DNA of 64,000 nt from Planococcus halocryophilus (lineage in GTDB: Bacteria > Bacillota > Bacilli > Bacillales_A > Planococcaceae), in contig NZ_JAKVTG010000004.1 in NCBI RefSeq assembly GCF_022489025.1, positions 1-64,000 of the forward strand, given 5' to 3'. A model generated the notes under the pieces. That model did not search any database. It saw nothing but the letters and a program-made list of their open reading frames with translations, and was not told where the DNA came from. A program made the position numbers and the translations under genes. Shown piece by piece: positions 36,017-44,846 of this stretch. The first letter of the stretch is position 1; each line of letters opens with the position of its first letter.

Positions 36017-37210
36017 ATGAATAAGATTGAAGTGAATAACTTAACAAAAATTTTCGGCTCTAATCCCCAACAAGGATTGAAAAGACTTCTGAACGGTGAT
36101 CAAAAAGAAGATATTTTAGCTGAAACTGGCATGACGGTAGGCGTTAATAAAGCTTCATTTTCAGTAGAAGCCGGCGAGTTTTTTGTCATTATGGGATTGT
36201 CAGGAAGCGGTAAATCCACATTAATCCGTTTAGTAAATAGATTAATTGAGCCGACTTCAGGTGAAGTCCTTATTGATGGCCAAAATATTGTTGAAATGGG
36301 CAAAAACGAATTAATTGAAACTAGACGAAAAAAACTAGGCATGGTATTTCAACAGTTTGGATTATTTCCGCATCGCACGGTTTTACAAAACGTTGCTTAC
36401 GGTCTTGAAATTCAAGGCGTCAAAAAAGAAGAACGTAATAGTCGTGCACAAAAGTCGATAGAAGATGTTGGCTTACAAGGATACGAACAAAGTTATCCAA
36501 AAGAATTGAGTGGCGGAATGCAGCAACGTGTTGGGTTAGCGCGTGCACTTGCCAATGATTCGGATATTCTTTTGATGGATGAGGCATTTAGTGCACTAGA
36601 TCCATTAATTCGTAAAGAAATGCAAGATGAATTGCTGAATCTACAGAACAAATTAGGGAAAACGATTTTGTTCATTACACATGATTTGGATGAAGCATTG
36701 AAATTAGGAGACCGTATCGCCATTATGAAAAACGGTGAAATTGTTCAAGTAGGAACAGCCGATGAAATATTGGAAAACCCTGCAAATGAATATGTTTCGA
36801 ACTTTGTTAAAGATGTCGATCGCTCGAAAGTGCTTATGGCTTCTCATGTTATGAAAAAGCCAGCAGTCCATATGATGGATAAGAGTGGTGCGTTGGCAGC
36901 TGTTCGCAAAATGGAAGATGCAGGAGCTTCAAGTATCTTTGTAGTAGACAAAGAAAACAACTTCAAAGGATTACTAACAATTGATAATGCCATCAATGCT
37001 TATAAAAAAGAGCTGGCAATTGACACGGTATTAATAGAAGATATTCATGAAATTTCTCCAGATACCCCTTTAAATGACCTCTTTGGTGTGGCTGTCGAAG
37101 CGAAATATCCACTGGCAGTAGTTGAGAATGGTAAATTACTTGGAATTGTATCACGGGTTTCTATTCTTTCCGGCTTAGTCTTAGGGAAAGAAGAGGTGGC
37201 TACTTCATGA
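36017..37210 (+). CDS. Glycine betaine/carnitine ABC transporter, ATPase with CBS domains (OpuAA-like)
   Basis: A 397-residue ATPase of the OpuA/ProV family. It has the long N-terminal segment typical of the family (IFGSNPQQGLKRLLNGDQKEDILAETG), Walker A GLSGSGKST, VFQQFGLFPHRTV, the signature LSGGMQQRVGLARAL, and Walker B ILLMDEAFSALDP. The last 110 residues are a CBS pair, the ionic-strength sensor that switches OpuA on in hyperosmotic conditions. Start ATG 36017 follows GAGGAG by 7 nt. It overlaps the permease by 4 nt. The location after carnitine genes suggests carnitine import as well as betaine. Confidence 0.92.
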   Translation: MNKIEVNNLTKIFGSNPQQGLKRLLNGDQKEDILAETGMTVGVNKASFSVEAGEFFVIMGLSGSGKSTLIRLVNRLIEPTSGEVLIDGQNIVEMGKNELIETRRKKLGMVFQQFGLFPHRTVLQNVAYGLEIQGVKKEERNSRAQKSIEDVGLQGYEQSYPKELSGGMQQRVGLARALANDSDILLMDEAFSALDPLIRKEMQDELLNLQNKLGKTILFITHDLDEALKLGDRIAIMKNGEIVQVGTADEILENPANEYVSNFVKDVDRSKVLMASHVMKKPAVHMMDKSGALAAVRKMEDAGASSIFVVDKENNFKGLLTIDNAINAYKKELAIDTVLIEDIHEISPDTPLNDLFGVAVEAKYPLAVVENGKLLGIVSRVSILSGLVLGKEEVATS

Positions 37211-38037
37211 ATTATTTCACATTACCCATTGAAGAATGGACAAATCGATTTGTAGATGATTGGCTGTTGCCAGTTACAGGTGATTTTTTTGACAGCATTA
37301 GTGACAACCTTCGAACATTTGTTGATGGAGTAACCAATTTGTTGATTGTAGCTCCTCCTGAATTACTTGTATTAATTCTTGTATTAATTGCTTGGAAATT
37401 TTCGGGCAAAGGACTGGCGTTATTTGCATTGTTAGGTAGCTTATACCTAGGGTCTGTTGGATTGTGGGAAGCAGCGATGCAAACAGTAGCGATAGTCATC
37501 GTTTCTACGTTAATATCAGTCATTATTGGTATTCCAGTTGGGATATTAGCGGCAACCAATAAAACGATGGCGAGCATTATTCGACCAATTTTGGACTTTA
37601 TGCAAACATTGCCAAGTTTTGTTTATTTAATACCAGCGATTTTATTATTCGGACTCGGGAATGTTCCTGCAGTTATCGCGACTTTTGTTTTCGCTACACC
37701 ACCAGCGGTTCGCATGACAACACTTGGAATTCTTCAAGTTCCAGCAGACGTAGTGGAAGCATCAAAAGCTTTCGGATCAACAAAATGGCAGTTACTTTAT
37801 AAAGTTCAATTGCCACTGGCCATGCCTTCTATTATGGCCGGTATTAACCAAACAATGATGCTTGCCTTATCAATGGCAGTTATTGCATCGATGATTGGAG
37901 CGCCAGGGCTAGGCTCGGTAGTTCTTGAAGGGATATCTACTGTAAATGTTGGACTTGGTCTAACAGGCGGTTTAGGTATTGTTGTTTTAGCGATTGTGAT
38001 GGATCGAATCACTCAAGGGCTAGTTCGAAATAAATAA
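37207..38037 (+). CDS. Glycine betaine/carnitine ABC transporter, permease (OpuAB-like)
   Basis: A 276-residue permease with about six membrane segments and the EAA-type loop EASKAFGSTKWQLLYKVQLPLAMPSIMAGINQ. The N-terminal extension (LPIEEWTNRFVDDWLLPVTGDFFDSISDNLRTFVDGV) is the amphipathic region typical of OpuAB/ProW. The ATG overlaps the ATPase stop (ATGA). GKEEVATS-coding sequence upstream supplies AAGAGGTGG as ribosome binding site. It works with the ATPase as a homodimeric importer. Confidence 0.93.
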   Translation: MNYFTLPIEEWTNRFVDDWLLPVTGDFFDSISDNLRTFVDGVTNLLIVAPPELLVLILVLIAWKFSGKGLALFALLGSLYLGSVGLWEAAMQTVAIVIVSTLISVIIGIPVGILAATNKTMASIIRPILDFMQTLPSFVYLIPAILLFGLGNVPAVIATFVFATPPAVRMTTLGILQVPADVVEASKAFGSTKWQLLYKVQLPLAMPSIMAGINQTMMLALSMAVIASMIGAPGLGSVVLEGISTVNVGLGLTGGLGIVVLAIVMDRITQGLVRNK

Positions 38038-38055
38038 AAAATAAAGGGGAAATAA

Positions 38056-38931
38056 ATGATGAAAAAATTATTATTTTTAGCAATGATTGCATTGCTAGCA
38101 GCAGTTTTAGTAGCATGTGGTTCTGATAACGAAGAAGCAAGTGGAGAGGCTGAAGGTGCTGAACAAAAAACAATCACTTTTGGTGTAACACCATGGACGA
38201 GTACTGTACCACCAACTAAAGTTGCTGGTTTAATCTTAAAAGACATGGGTTATGAAGTAATTGAAACAAGTGCTGACGCAGGAAGTGTTTATACTGGATT
38301 GTCTCGTGGTGATCTTGATGTATTCATGGATGCATGGGTACCGATACATCAAACATACCTGGATAAATATGAAGACAATATTTCAAGTATTTCAGTAAGC
38401 TATCCGGATGGAGAAACAGGCTGGACAGTTCCGACTTACATGGAAGACATCAATTCAGTTGAAGACATAAAAGGTCGTGAAGATGAATTTGGAAATGAGT
38501 TTTATGGAATTGAAGCTGGCGCAGGGGCTACAATTGAAAGTAACGAAATTCTTGAAGCGTATGATTTTGATATGACGCAAGTAAACTCTTCAGAGGGCGG
38601 TATGCTCGCTCAAGCTCAAAAAATGATGGCTGACGAAGAACCAGTCGTCTTTTATGGCTGGAGACCACACACTATGTTCAATAAGTTCGATTTGAAAGTT
38701 TTAACGAATGAAAAAGGATTTTTTGAAACTTCTTCAGTTGAAGTAATCACAAACAACGAATTAAAAGAAAATGCACCAGAAGCTTATGAATTCTTAAGTA
38801 ACTGGAGTATTTCAATTGACGACGTGGAAAATATGATTGTGAAAATCGAAGATGGTGGAGATCCTGAAAAAGTTGCACAAGAATGGATTGACAACAACCA
38901 AGATAAAGTAGATGAAATGTTAGGTAAGTAA
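38056..38931 (+). CDS. Glycine betaine/carnitine-binding lipoprotein (OpuAC-like)
   Basis: A 291-residue substrate-binding lipoprotein of the OpuAC family. The lipobox is VLVACG (Cys about 22), followed by an acidic linker. Tryptophans that could form the aromatic cage for a trimethylammonium group occur in FGVTPWTST, MDAWVP, ETGWTVP and FYGWRPHTMF. Two ATG codons in a row (38056, 38059) follow AAGGGGA. It closes the transporter part of the carnitine operon and is followed by a terminator. Ligand preference (betaine, carnitine or both) cannot be read from sequence. Confidence 0.92.
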   Translation: MMKKLLFLAMIALLAAVLVACGSDNEEASGEAEGAEQKTITFGVTPWTSTVPPTKVAGLILKDMGYEVIETSADAGSVYTGLSRGDLDVFMDAWVPIHQTYLDKYEDNISSISVSYPDGETGWTVPTYMEDINSVEDIKGREDEFGNEFYGIEAGAGATIESNEILEAYDFDMTQVNSSEGGMLAQAQKMMADEEPVVFYGWRPHTMFNKFDLKVLTNEKGFFETSSVEVITNNELKENAPEAYEFLSNWSISIDDVENMIVKIEDGGDPEKVAQEWIDNNQDKVDEMLGK

Positions 38932-38936
38932 AATGT

Positions 38937-38986
38937 GAAAAGTGTATTTCTCCTTGTTTATTCAAAGAGAAATACACTTTTTTTTG
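38937..38986 (+). terminator. Terminator of the carnitine/betaine operon
   Basis: AAAAGTGTATTTCTC / GAGAAATACACTTTT stem with eight T. Confidence 0.92.
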
Positions 38987-39031
38987 ATGGAAACGGGTAT
39001 AGCATTGATATAACAGGAAAGAGGTGTTTGA

Positions 39032-39331
39032 ATGGAATTGATAGAGACTCCCTATCTACTGGGTGAGAAAAGTAAGCATGTTCAAAAAGCATTAAGCTTT
39101 GAAAAAACCAAAGTTGTAAATATACAGTTACAAGCTGGAGAAAATATTCCAGAACACGATTCAGTAACAGATGTTCTTATTATAGTGCGCAGTGGAAGAG
39201 TTTCGTTTGTTGTAGAAGACCAGGTTGTTGAAGTGACGCCTGAAAAAATTCTTCACATGCAGCCAAAAGAAAAACATAGTTTAACAGCAACAGAAGCAAG
39301 TGATTTACTCGTTCTACAGATTATGCCATAA
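39032..39331 (+). CDS. Small cupin-domain protein
   Basis: A 99-residue single cupin barrel (VVNIQLQAGENIPEHDSVTDVLIIVRSGRVSFVVEDQVVEVTPEKILHMQPKEKHSLTA). The metal-ligand positions are only partly kept (one His in PEHDS, one in KEKHS). It could bind a metal or a small ligand; no reaction can be assigned. AGGAAAGAGG precedes the ATG. Monocistronic between two terminators. Confidence 0.82.
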   Translation: MELIETPYLLGEKSKHVQKALSFEKTKVVNIQLQAGENIPEHDSVTDVLIIVRSGRVSFVVEDQVVEVTPEKILHMQPKEKHSLTATEASDLLVLQIMP

Positions 39332-39332
39332 G

Positions 39333-39368
39333 AAAAGCTCACGCATCGATAGCGTGAGCTTTTTGTTT
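39333..39368 (+). terminator. Terminator after the small cupin gene
   Basis: AAAAGCTCACGC / GCGTGAGCTTTT hairpin with T tail. Confidence 0.92.
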
Positions 39369-39420
39369 AGTGTCTACTTTGCAGAATGTCGGAGCTCCAC
39401 GGGCGCTTTCACTTTTCTAT

Positions 39421-40137
39421 TCACCATTCAAAGTTTTCTGGGTATTCGGCTTTTATGGAAATTTCGTGTATCGGCTTTTTGTGTGGAGAGGCAGCGGCGA
39501 TTACTTGGTTGCGAAATGCTGTGTAATCTTGATCTTGTACCGCGATTTTCATTGCGATAGTCGATAGGCTTTGTTCGCGCTGTTTTTTAGTCATGCCGAT
39601 GTATTTCAAGTTTAATAGGTCTACGTATTGGATTGCGTAATCGTTTACTGAACCGGGATGGTTGAAGGCTTGTAGGACTGCATCAAATTCTTCTTCGGGT
39701 ACATGACCTTGTAAACAGTCAAGAACCAGTGATTGAAAACGAAGAATCGTTGGTATGTGAACATCCCAAAACGGGAATTCTTTATCTTTTTGGTAGAAGT
39801 TAACGAAATCTTTTAGAGCGATCGCCGCATAAATTACTTCTGGCCACAACACCTCAGTAGAAAAGTAGATGTTTTTATCCGGAGCGATTAACTCGTGCTG
39901 TTTCATCGTATGTTCATGAAGTCCATTAAAAACAAAGTCCACGTTGCGGTCGCCTTGAGCTGCACACCGGATTTCATGGGAAATACTAAGGATTCTCATT
40001 CTAGAACCTTCGTAGCCATAATACTGGTCTTCTTGTCCAATCATTTTATAGATGGCTAGGTTCAACTCATCTAAATCAAAATAATCGCCGCTAATTTTAA
40101 CACCTGTATGGTTTGGTGTGCTTTTCATGGCTAACAT
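39421..40137 (-). CDS. Conserved protein of unknown function (possibly DUF6904)
   Basis: A 238-residue soluble protein beginning MKSTPNHTGVKISGDYFDLDELNLAIYKMIG. It contains YYGYEGSRMRILSISHEIRCAAQGDRNVDFVFNG and a helical C-terminal half (YVDLLNLKYIGMTKKQREQSLSTIAMKIAV). This resembles Bacillales proteins I believe are grouped as DUF6904; function is unknown. The start ATG 40137 follows GGAGG by 8 nt. A longer frame to 40203 runs into the pseudouridine synthase gene without its own site. It lies 13 bp behind that gene, with its ribosome binding site next to the gene end, so the two form an operon. Confidence 0.75.
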   Translation of the reverse strand: MLAMKSTPNHTGVKISGDYFDLDELNLAIYKMIGQEDQYYGYEGSRMRILSISHEIRCAAQGDRNVDFVFNGLHEHTMKQHELIAPDKNIYFSTEVLWPEVIYAAIALKDFVNFYQKDKEFPFWDVHIPTILRFQSLVLDCLQGHVPEEEFDAVLQAFNHPGSVNDYAIQYVDLLNLKYIGMTKKQREQSLSTIAMKIAVQDQDYTAFRNQVIAAASPHKKPIHEISIKAEYPENFEW

Positions 40138-40150
40138 ATCAAATTCCTCC

Positions 40151-40858
40151 TCAGCGTTTTGGTGTGTAATTGAGTTGGGTGAACAGTTCTGTCCGCTCAG
40201 CATCGGTCAAATCGCGCCATTCACCAACAGGTAAATCTTCTAAAAAGATATTTATAATGCGGACTCGTTGTAAACTCCGAACCTCGTAGCCAAGCGCTGT
40301 ACACATGCGGCGGATTTGGCGATTTAAACCTTGACGTAAGGTTAGTTTAAAGGTGTAGCTAGACAACTTTTCAGCTTTTGCTGGAAGTGTTTTTGTATCG
40401 AGAATTTCGACACCTTGTTCCATTTTTGATATAAAGGATTCGGTGATCGGCATATCTACTTTAACGATGTATTCTTTCTCATGTTCATTTTCAACACGTA
40501 AAATTTCGTTGACGATATCCCCGTCATTAGTCAATAGAATAAGCCCTTCTGAATCTTTATCCAAGCGTCCTATATGAAAAATACGTTCGGGGTGGTTAAC
40601 GAAATCGACAATATTTCCTTCTATATGACGTTCTGTCGTACTCGTGATGCCTACCGGTTTATTTAACGCCAAGTAAACGTATTGTTGCTTTGGTTGTTCG
40701 ATAACTTTGCCATCAACTTTTACTTCATCATTAGATTCCACTTTGCTTCCAAGTTCGGCAAGGTTGCCATTAATAGTCACACGACCTGCTTCGATAAACT
40801 TATCAGCTCCGCGGCGGGAGGTAATTCCTGTCTCACTTAAAAACTTATTGATTCGCAT
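40151..40858 (-). CDS. rluF: RluF-type 23S rRNA pseudouridine synthase
   Basis: A 235-residue RsuA/RluB/E/F-family enzyme that isomerises a uridine in 23S rRNA. Residues 1-50 are an S4 RNA-binding domain (MRINKFLSETGITSRRGADKFIEAGRVTING). The catalytic domain has the GRLDKDSEGLILLTNDG motif with Asp100 as the nucleophile, and LRQGLNRQIRRMCTALGYEV near the end. The combination and length fit RluF (Psi2604) best, although RluB/RsuA functions are close. The ATG lies behind GAAAGGAAT. First gene of a two-gene operon. Confidence 0.9.
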   Translation of the reverse strand: MRINKFLSETGITSRRGADKFIEAGRVTINGNLAELGSKVESNDEVKVDGKVIEQPKQQYVYLALNKPVGITSTTERHIEGNIVDFVNHPERIFHIGRLDKDSEGLILLTNDGDIVNEILRVENEHEKEYIVKVDMPITESFISKMEQGVEILDTKTLPAKAEKLSSYTFKLTLRQGLNRQIRRMCTALGYEVRSLQRVRIINIFLEDLPVGEWRDLTDAERTELFTQLNYTPKR

Positions 40859-40965
40859 AATAAATTCCTTTCACTACCTTATTTCCTAGTCTCGCTCTCA
40901 TTATACATGAACAAAGGAGATGAATAAAAAAAATAGTGTTTTACAGTTGCAATTTTTAGATTAGT

Positions 40966-40995
40966 TTGACAATATAGAAGGGGAGCTGTTATTAA
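40966..40995 (+). promoter_or_regulatory. Sigma-A promoter of the aldehyde dehydrogenase operon
   Basis: Consensus -35 TTGACA (40966-40971), 18-bp spacer, -10 TATTAA (40990-40995), about 70 bp before the start codon. Confidence 0.6.
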
Positions 40996-41018
40996 TACGC
41001 CAAGGGGTAAATGCAAAA

Positions 41019-41034
41019 ATGAAAGCGCGTACAT
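41019..41034 (+). promoter_or_regulatory. cre box downstream of the aldehyde dehydrogenase promoter
   Basis: ATGAAAGCGCGTACAT matches the cre consensus WTGNAANCGNWNNCWW with one mismatch (G for W). It lies some 20 bp after the predicted start of transcription, where CcpA would act as a roadblock. Confidence 0.6.
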
Positions 41035-41066
41035 AACGGTAAAATGATCAAAGGGGAGAGATAAGA

Positions 41067-42587
41067 ATGGTCTATGCAGTACCTAACACAGAAGGTTCAA
41101 AAGTAAATTTTAAAGATAAGTATGAGAATTTTATAAATGGAGAATGGAAAGCGCCCGTTAAAGGTCAGTACTTTGATAACGTTTCACCAGTTACGGGTAA
41201 AAAGTTTACTGAAATTGCGCGCTCAACTGCTGAAGATGTAGAACTAGCGCTTGATGCCGCACATGCTGCTAAAGATGCATGGGGCAAAACTTCAGTTACT
41301 GAACGTGCAAATGCACTCTTGAAAATTGCAGATCGTATGGAGCAAAACTTAGAAATGTTAGCTGTTGCCGAAACGTGGGATAACGGCAAAGCGGTACGTG
41401 AGACATTAAATGCCGATTTACCACTGGCAATCGATCATTTCCGTTACTTTGCTGGAGCTATTCGCGCACAAGAAGGTTCTTTGAGCCAAATTGATAATGA
41501 TACAGTAGCGTATCATTTCCATGAGCCGCTTGGTGTTGTTGGTCAAATTATTCCGTGGAACTTCCCTATTTTAATGGCCGTTTGGAAACTCGCGCCAGCA
41601 CTAGCTGCAGGTAACTGTGTTGTATTAAAACCAGCTGAGCAAACTCCGGCAAGTATTCTTGTTCTAGCCGAATTAATTGGCGATATTTTACCTCCAGGAG
41701 TGTTAAATATCGTGAACGGCTTTGGCCTTGAAACAGGGAAACCGCTTGCTTCAAGTCCGCGTATTAGCAAAATTGCATTTACAGGTGAAACAACTACTGG
41801 TCGTATGATCATGCAGTATGCATCACAAAACCTAATCCCAGTTACATTAGAATTGGGTGGGAAATCGCCGAACATCTTCTTTAAAGATGTCATGGACGAA
41901 GACGATGCTTTCCTTGACAAAGCAGTTGAAGGTTTTGTTATGTTCGCATTAAACCAAGGTGAAGTATGTACATGTCCATCCCGTGCATTGATCCAAGAAG
42001 ATATTTATGACGAGTTTATGGAGCGTGTTTTAAAGCGTGTAGCAGCTATTAAACTTGGAAATCCGCTTGATCCAGAAACGATGATGGGAGCACAAGCTTC
42101 TACAGAACAAATGGAGAAAATTCAATCTTACTTGGATATCGGTAAACAAGAAGGCGCTGAAGTTCTTGCAGGCGGCGATCGCAACCATTTAGAAGGCGAT
42201 TTAGCAGAAGGTTACTATATCCAGCCGACCGTTTTTAAAGGACATAATAAGATGCGTGTATTCCAAGAAGAAATTTTTGGCCCAGTTGTTTCTGTAACAA
42301 CTTTTAAAACGAAAGAAGAAGCGCTTGAAATCGCTAACGATACGTTATATGGTCTAGGTTCTGGAATTTGGACACGTGATACGAATACAGCTTATCGCTT
42401 CGGACGCGGCATTCAGGCTGGACGCGTATGGACAAACTGTTACCACCAGTACCCAGCTCACGCAGCATTTGGCGGATACAAAATGTCTGGATTTGGTCGT
42501 GAAAATCATCTTATGATGCTTAACCACTACCAACAGACAAAAAATATGCTAGTTAGTTACAACGAGAACAAGCAAGGATTCTTTTGA
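41067..42587 (+). CDS. NAD-dependent aldehyde dehydrogenase (acetaldehyde/ExaC type)
   Basis: A 506-residue class of aldehyde dehydrogenase that oxidises small aldehydes such as acetaldehyde to acids. Seen: the NAD-binding [34 protein letters not shown], catalytic Glu in [12 protein letters not shown], catalytic Cys in [11 protein letters not shown], and [10 protein letters not shown]. The DUF779 gene behind it is the usual partner of this subgroup. AAAGGGGAGAG precedes the ATG. The promoter with a cre suggests glucose repression. Oxidation of the carotenoid aldehyde, as by S. aureus AldH, is a possible side role but is not supported by location. Confidence 0.92.
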   Translation: MVYAVPNTEGSKVNFKDKYENFINGEWKAPVKGQYFDNVSPVTGKKFTEIARSTAEDVELALDAAHAAKDAWGKTSVTERANALLKIADRMEQNLEMLAVAETWDNGKAVRETLNADLPLAIDHFRYFAGAIRAQEGSLSQIDNDTVAYHFHEPLGVVGQIIPWNFPILMAVWKLAPALAAGNCVVLKPAEQTPASILVLAELIGDILPPGVLNIVNGFGLETGKPLASSPRISKIAFTGETTTGRMIMQYASQNLIPVTLELGGKSPNIFFKDVMDEDDAFLDKAVEGFVMFALNQGEVCTCPSRALIQEDIYDEFMERVLKRVAAIKLGNPLDPETMMGAQASTEQMEKIQSYLDIGKQEGAEVLAGGDRNHLEGDLAEGYYIQPTVFKGHNKMRVFQEEIFGPVVSVTTFKTKEEALEIANDTLYGLGSGIWTRDTNTAYRFGRGIQAGRVWTNCYHQYPAHAAFGGYKMSGFGRENHLMMLNHYQQTKNMLVSYNENKQGFF

Positions 42588-42627
42588 TTCTATGTAGTCT
42601 AAAGGCTACCAGAAAGTAGGGATAGCA

Positions 42628-42990
42628 ATGGTCGAACGCGTAATTGCGACAGATGCTGCTATTGAACTGATTGAATTGCTGAAGGAAAAGCATGGTCCGG
42701 TCATGTTCCATCAATCCGGAGGTTGCTGTGATGGTAGCTCCCCCATGTGTTATCCGAAAGGCGACTTATTTGTCGGAGATCAAGACATTTTAATGGGAGT
42801 TATCGGTGACAGTGAATTCTATATGCATAAAAACCAATTTGATTACTGGAGCCATACTCAGCTGATCATTGATGTCGTGCCAGGACGCGGTGGAATGTTT
42901 TCGTTAGAAGGAGTCGAAGGCAAACGGTTTTTAACAAGATCTAGAGCTTTCACCTCTGAAGAAAATAAAGAATTGCAACAACAAGCTTAA
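42628..42990 (+). CDS. DUF779 protein
   Basis: A 120-residue protein with the cysteine-rich block FHQSGGCCDGSSPMCYPKGDL, then HTQLIIDVVPGRGGMFSLEGVEGKRFLTRSR, the pattern of DUF779. These genes are regularly found next to acetaldehyde-type aldehyde dehydrogenases, as here (40 bp behind), but no activity is known. The three clustered Cys suggest metal binding. Last gene of the operon. Confidence 0.88.
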   Translation: MVERVIATDAAIELIELLKEKHGPVMFHQSGGCCDGSSPMCYPKGDLFVGDQDILMGVIGDSEFYMHKNQFDYWSHTQLIIDVVPGRGGMFSLEGVEGKRFLTRSRAFTSEENKELQQQA

Positions 42991-42992
42991 AC

Positions 42993-43024
42993 GAACCCGG
43001 ATGCAAATGCATCCGGGTTTTTTA
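42993..43024 (+). terminator. Terminator after the DUF779 gene
   Basis: AACCCGGATGCA / TGCATCCGGGTT perfect 12-bp stem with T run. Confidence 0.94.
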
Positions 43025-43133
43025 ATATTTCTTATTGGATAAAAAGCGATAGAAACCTTTATACAACAAGGGTTGATGATAGAAAAAAAGTCGTGGAAAT
43101 GGTATACTTTCTACATGAAAGGTGGTCATCACG

Positions 43134-43322
43134 TTGACGAATTTAGCAAACCGAGTTTCCCATGAACAAGCCAATCATGCGATTTCCTATGCTTCACATT
43201 CTTTGGTCACCGAAGGATTTGATGTGACAAGTGAGGATGAGAACTTCGTTCGATCGGTATTAACTGGTGAACGGACGGAAGCACAATTCCATCAGGCCAT
43301 CAAAAGGAAGTTTAATGTCTAA
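43134..43322 (+). CDS. VbhA-like antitoxin of a Fic toxin
   Basis: A 62-residue small helical protein. It carries the inhibitory motif of class I Fic antitoxins, (S/T)xxxE(G/N), as SLVTEG near residue 25. In this family the motif's Glu blocks the gamma-phosphate site of ATP in the Fic partner. The C-terminus (TSEDENFVRSVLTGERTEAQFHQAIKRKF) matches the VbhA antitoxin pattern. AAAGGTGG lies 8 nt before TTG 43134, which I take as the start in preference to a GTG at 43122 lying inside that site. Its last 8 bases overlap the fic gene. Confidence 0.82.
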   Translation: MTNLANRVSHEQANHAISYASHSLVTEGFDVTSEDENFVRSVLTGERTEAQFHQAIKRKFNV

Positions 43323-43905
43323 GTACCAACATACTTCAATGTATTGTTATCCGGGCACTGATGTATTGATCAATTTGTTTGATGTGGAAGATGAAGAAAA
43401 GCTGAAAGAACTGGAAAAAGTCTATTCTTTGTTTCGTCTTGCAGAACTGCGGTTACAAAAACCGACAGATCCCTTAGATGTTAAATCTTACTTGGCCATT
43501 CATCAATATATTCTTCAAGATGTCTATCCGTTTGCTGGAGAATTGCGAAAAGAAATGATTTCCAAAGGTTCTTCTTCTTTTGCTCATCCGAAACACATTG
43601 AAACACAGTTGCTTAAAATTTTTAATGAATTAAAAGCTGAGAATTACTTGAAAAAATTGCCTCGAGACCAGCTTGTTGTCCGACTAGCTTATTTTCTGTC
43701 GGAACTAAATGCTTTGCATCCGTTTCGAGAAGGTAATGGACGTAGTATTCGTGAATTTGCTCGTCAGTTGCTACAAAATGCGGGTTATCAGTTAGAGTGG
43801 GGAAAAGTACGGGAACCTGCAGAGATTATTAATGCTTTTGTTGACTCGTTTAACAAGGGGAATGATCGTTTAGAAAGGCTATTATCCGAAATTATTACGC
43901 CATGA
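43315..43905 (+). CDS. fic: Fic-family toxin (AMP transferase)
   Basis: A 196-residue Fic protein that should transfer AMP from ATP to a hydroxyl of a target protein (DNA gyrase and topoisomerase IV for VbhT-like FicT toxins). The core motif HPFREGNGRSIR (catalytic His135) is complete, preceded by the flap region VYPFAGELRKEMISKGSSSFAH. There is no inhibitory helix of its own, in keeping with the class I arrangement where it is a separate antitoxin. ATG 43315 lies within the antitoxin end, behind AAAGGAAG, so translation is coupled. An imperfect hairpin follows. Confidence 0.9.
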   Translation: MSKYQHTSMYCYPGTDVLINLFDVEDEEKLKELEKVYSLFRLAELRLQKPTDPLDVKSYLAIHQYILQDVYPFAGELRKEMISKGSSSFAHPKHIETQLLKIFNELKAENYLKKLPRDQLVVRLAYFLSELNALHPFREGNGRSIREFARQLLQNAGYQLEWGKVREPAEIINAFVDSFNKGNDRLERLLSEIITP

Positions 43906-43907
43906 AA

Positions 43908-43945
43908 AACGCCAGCTGCTCAAAGAGTGCTGGCATTTTCTATGT
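43908..43945 (+). terminator. Terminator after fic
   Basis: GCCAGC-t-GCTC / GAG-t-GCTGGC imperfect stem with ATTTTC tail. Confidence 0.6.
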
Positions 43946-43946
43946 T

Positions 43947-44750
43947 TTATGTTGTAGGGTTTTCTTTAAGCCATTCAATGCCAAATTCGACAAGCTCTTT
44001 CATGTCGACGATTCGAGTTTCGGCTTGACCCAAAACGCCTTTAGAAATAACACCAGGAAAAGCTTTAGCGATTTCCGGGAAGCGCTCTGAATCCATATCG
44101 ATACAGTCGTATGTTTGCCAAACTCGTTCTCCATCACGTATCATGGCGGCACCTTGCGGGGAAGTAGAGCGACTTTCTTGAACAAACTCGGCATAGTGAA
44201 GAGCTGTACACGAATCAAAGTCGACACCAATAAAAAGGATTTTGACTTTGGCTTGCAGCATTTTTGCGAGTGGTGATCTTTCTCCGAAAGAATCGTCAAT
44301 CGGCTGTTCGCTCATCCAGTCTTTGGCATGGATACCCCATGCCATGAAAGAATGAGAAGGGTGTGGGCTTCGAATGGTCGCTGGATGGCGATGAAAGCAT
44401 TCCGCAATTTTTCCCATACCCCGGAGTCCGCTTAAGTGGGGATCAAAAGCAGGAAGGTGCTCGCGAATCGATTGATGCCAATTCTCGGGGACCGGAGGCT
44501 GCATCCAGTAAACGGGGTCTGAGTTGTCCGCAGACTGAGCGGGCATAATTATCGTGCCTGCTTCTGTAATAGTTTCCATTAAGGCTTCAACGACTGCTTG
44601 AGCGCCTCCAGCGATCCAACCCATTGACTTTAATGATGCGTGAACCATTATTTGGTCTCCAGTGACGATGCCCAGTTCTTGAAGTTGATGTTTTAATGTT
44701 GTTTTTGATTGAAATTCAGGCGTGTTTAAAATATTCAATAACTCTGACAT
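43947..44750 (-). CDS. AAC(3)-type N-acetyltransferase (YokD-like)
   Basis: A 267-residue Antibiotic_NAT family protein. Seen: GDQIMVHASLKSMGWIAGGAQAVVEALMETI, the TIIMPAQSADNSDP segment, RGMGKIAECFHRHPATIRSPHPSHSFMAWG with the active-site His cluster, and LFIGVDFDSCTALHYAE. Members acetylate the 3-amino group of aminoglycosides, but chromosomal homologues such as B. subtilis YokD need not confer resistance; BA2930-type proteins bind CoA with unclear natural substrate. GGAGGA lies 6 nt before the ATG. Monocistronic, convergent with fic. Confidence 0.88.
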   Translation of the reverse strand: MSELLNILNTPEFQSKTTLKHQLQELGIVTGDQIMVHASLKSMGWIAGGAQAVVEALMETITEAGTIIMPAQSADNSDPVYWMQPPVPENWHQSIREHLPAFDPHLSGLRGMGKIAECFHRHPATIRSPHPSHSFMAWGIHAKDWMSEQPIDDSFGERSPLAKMLQAKVKILFIGVDFDSCTALHYAEFVQESRSTSPQGAAMIRDGERVWQTYDCIDMDSERFPEIAKAFPGVISKGVLGQAETRIVDMKELVEFGIEWLKENPTT

Positions 44751-44846
44751 AAAGTATTCCTCCTCATTTCAATATATTATAAAGGAAAGGCTACTGTTTT
44801 GGGGAAACTTCCAATAACACAGCTATAATAGAAAGGACTGATGACA

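Noticed and set aside
43947..44750. AAC(3)-like gene as an acquired aminoglycoside resistance gene
   Set aside because: No mobile element, integron or change in composition around it; such chromosomal YokD-like genes need not give resistance.
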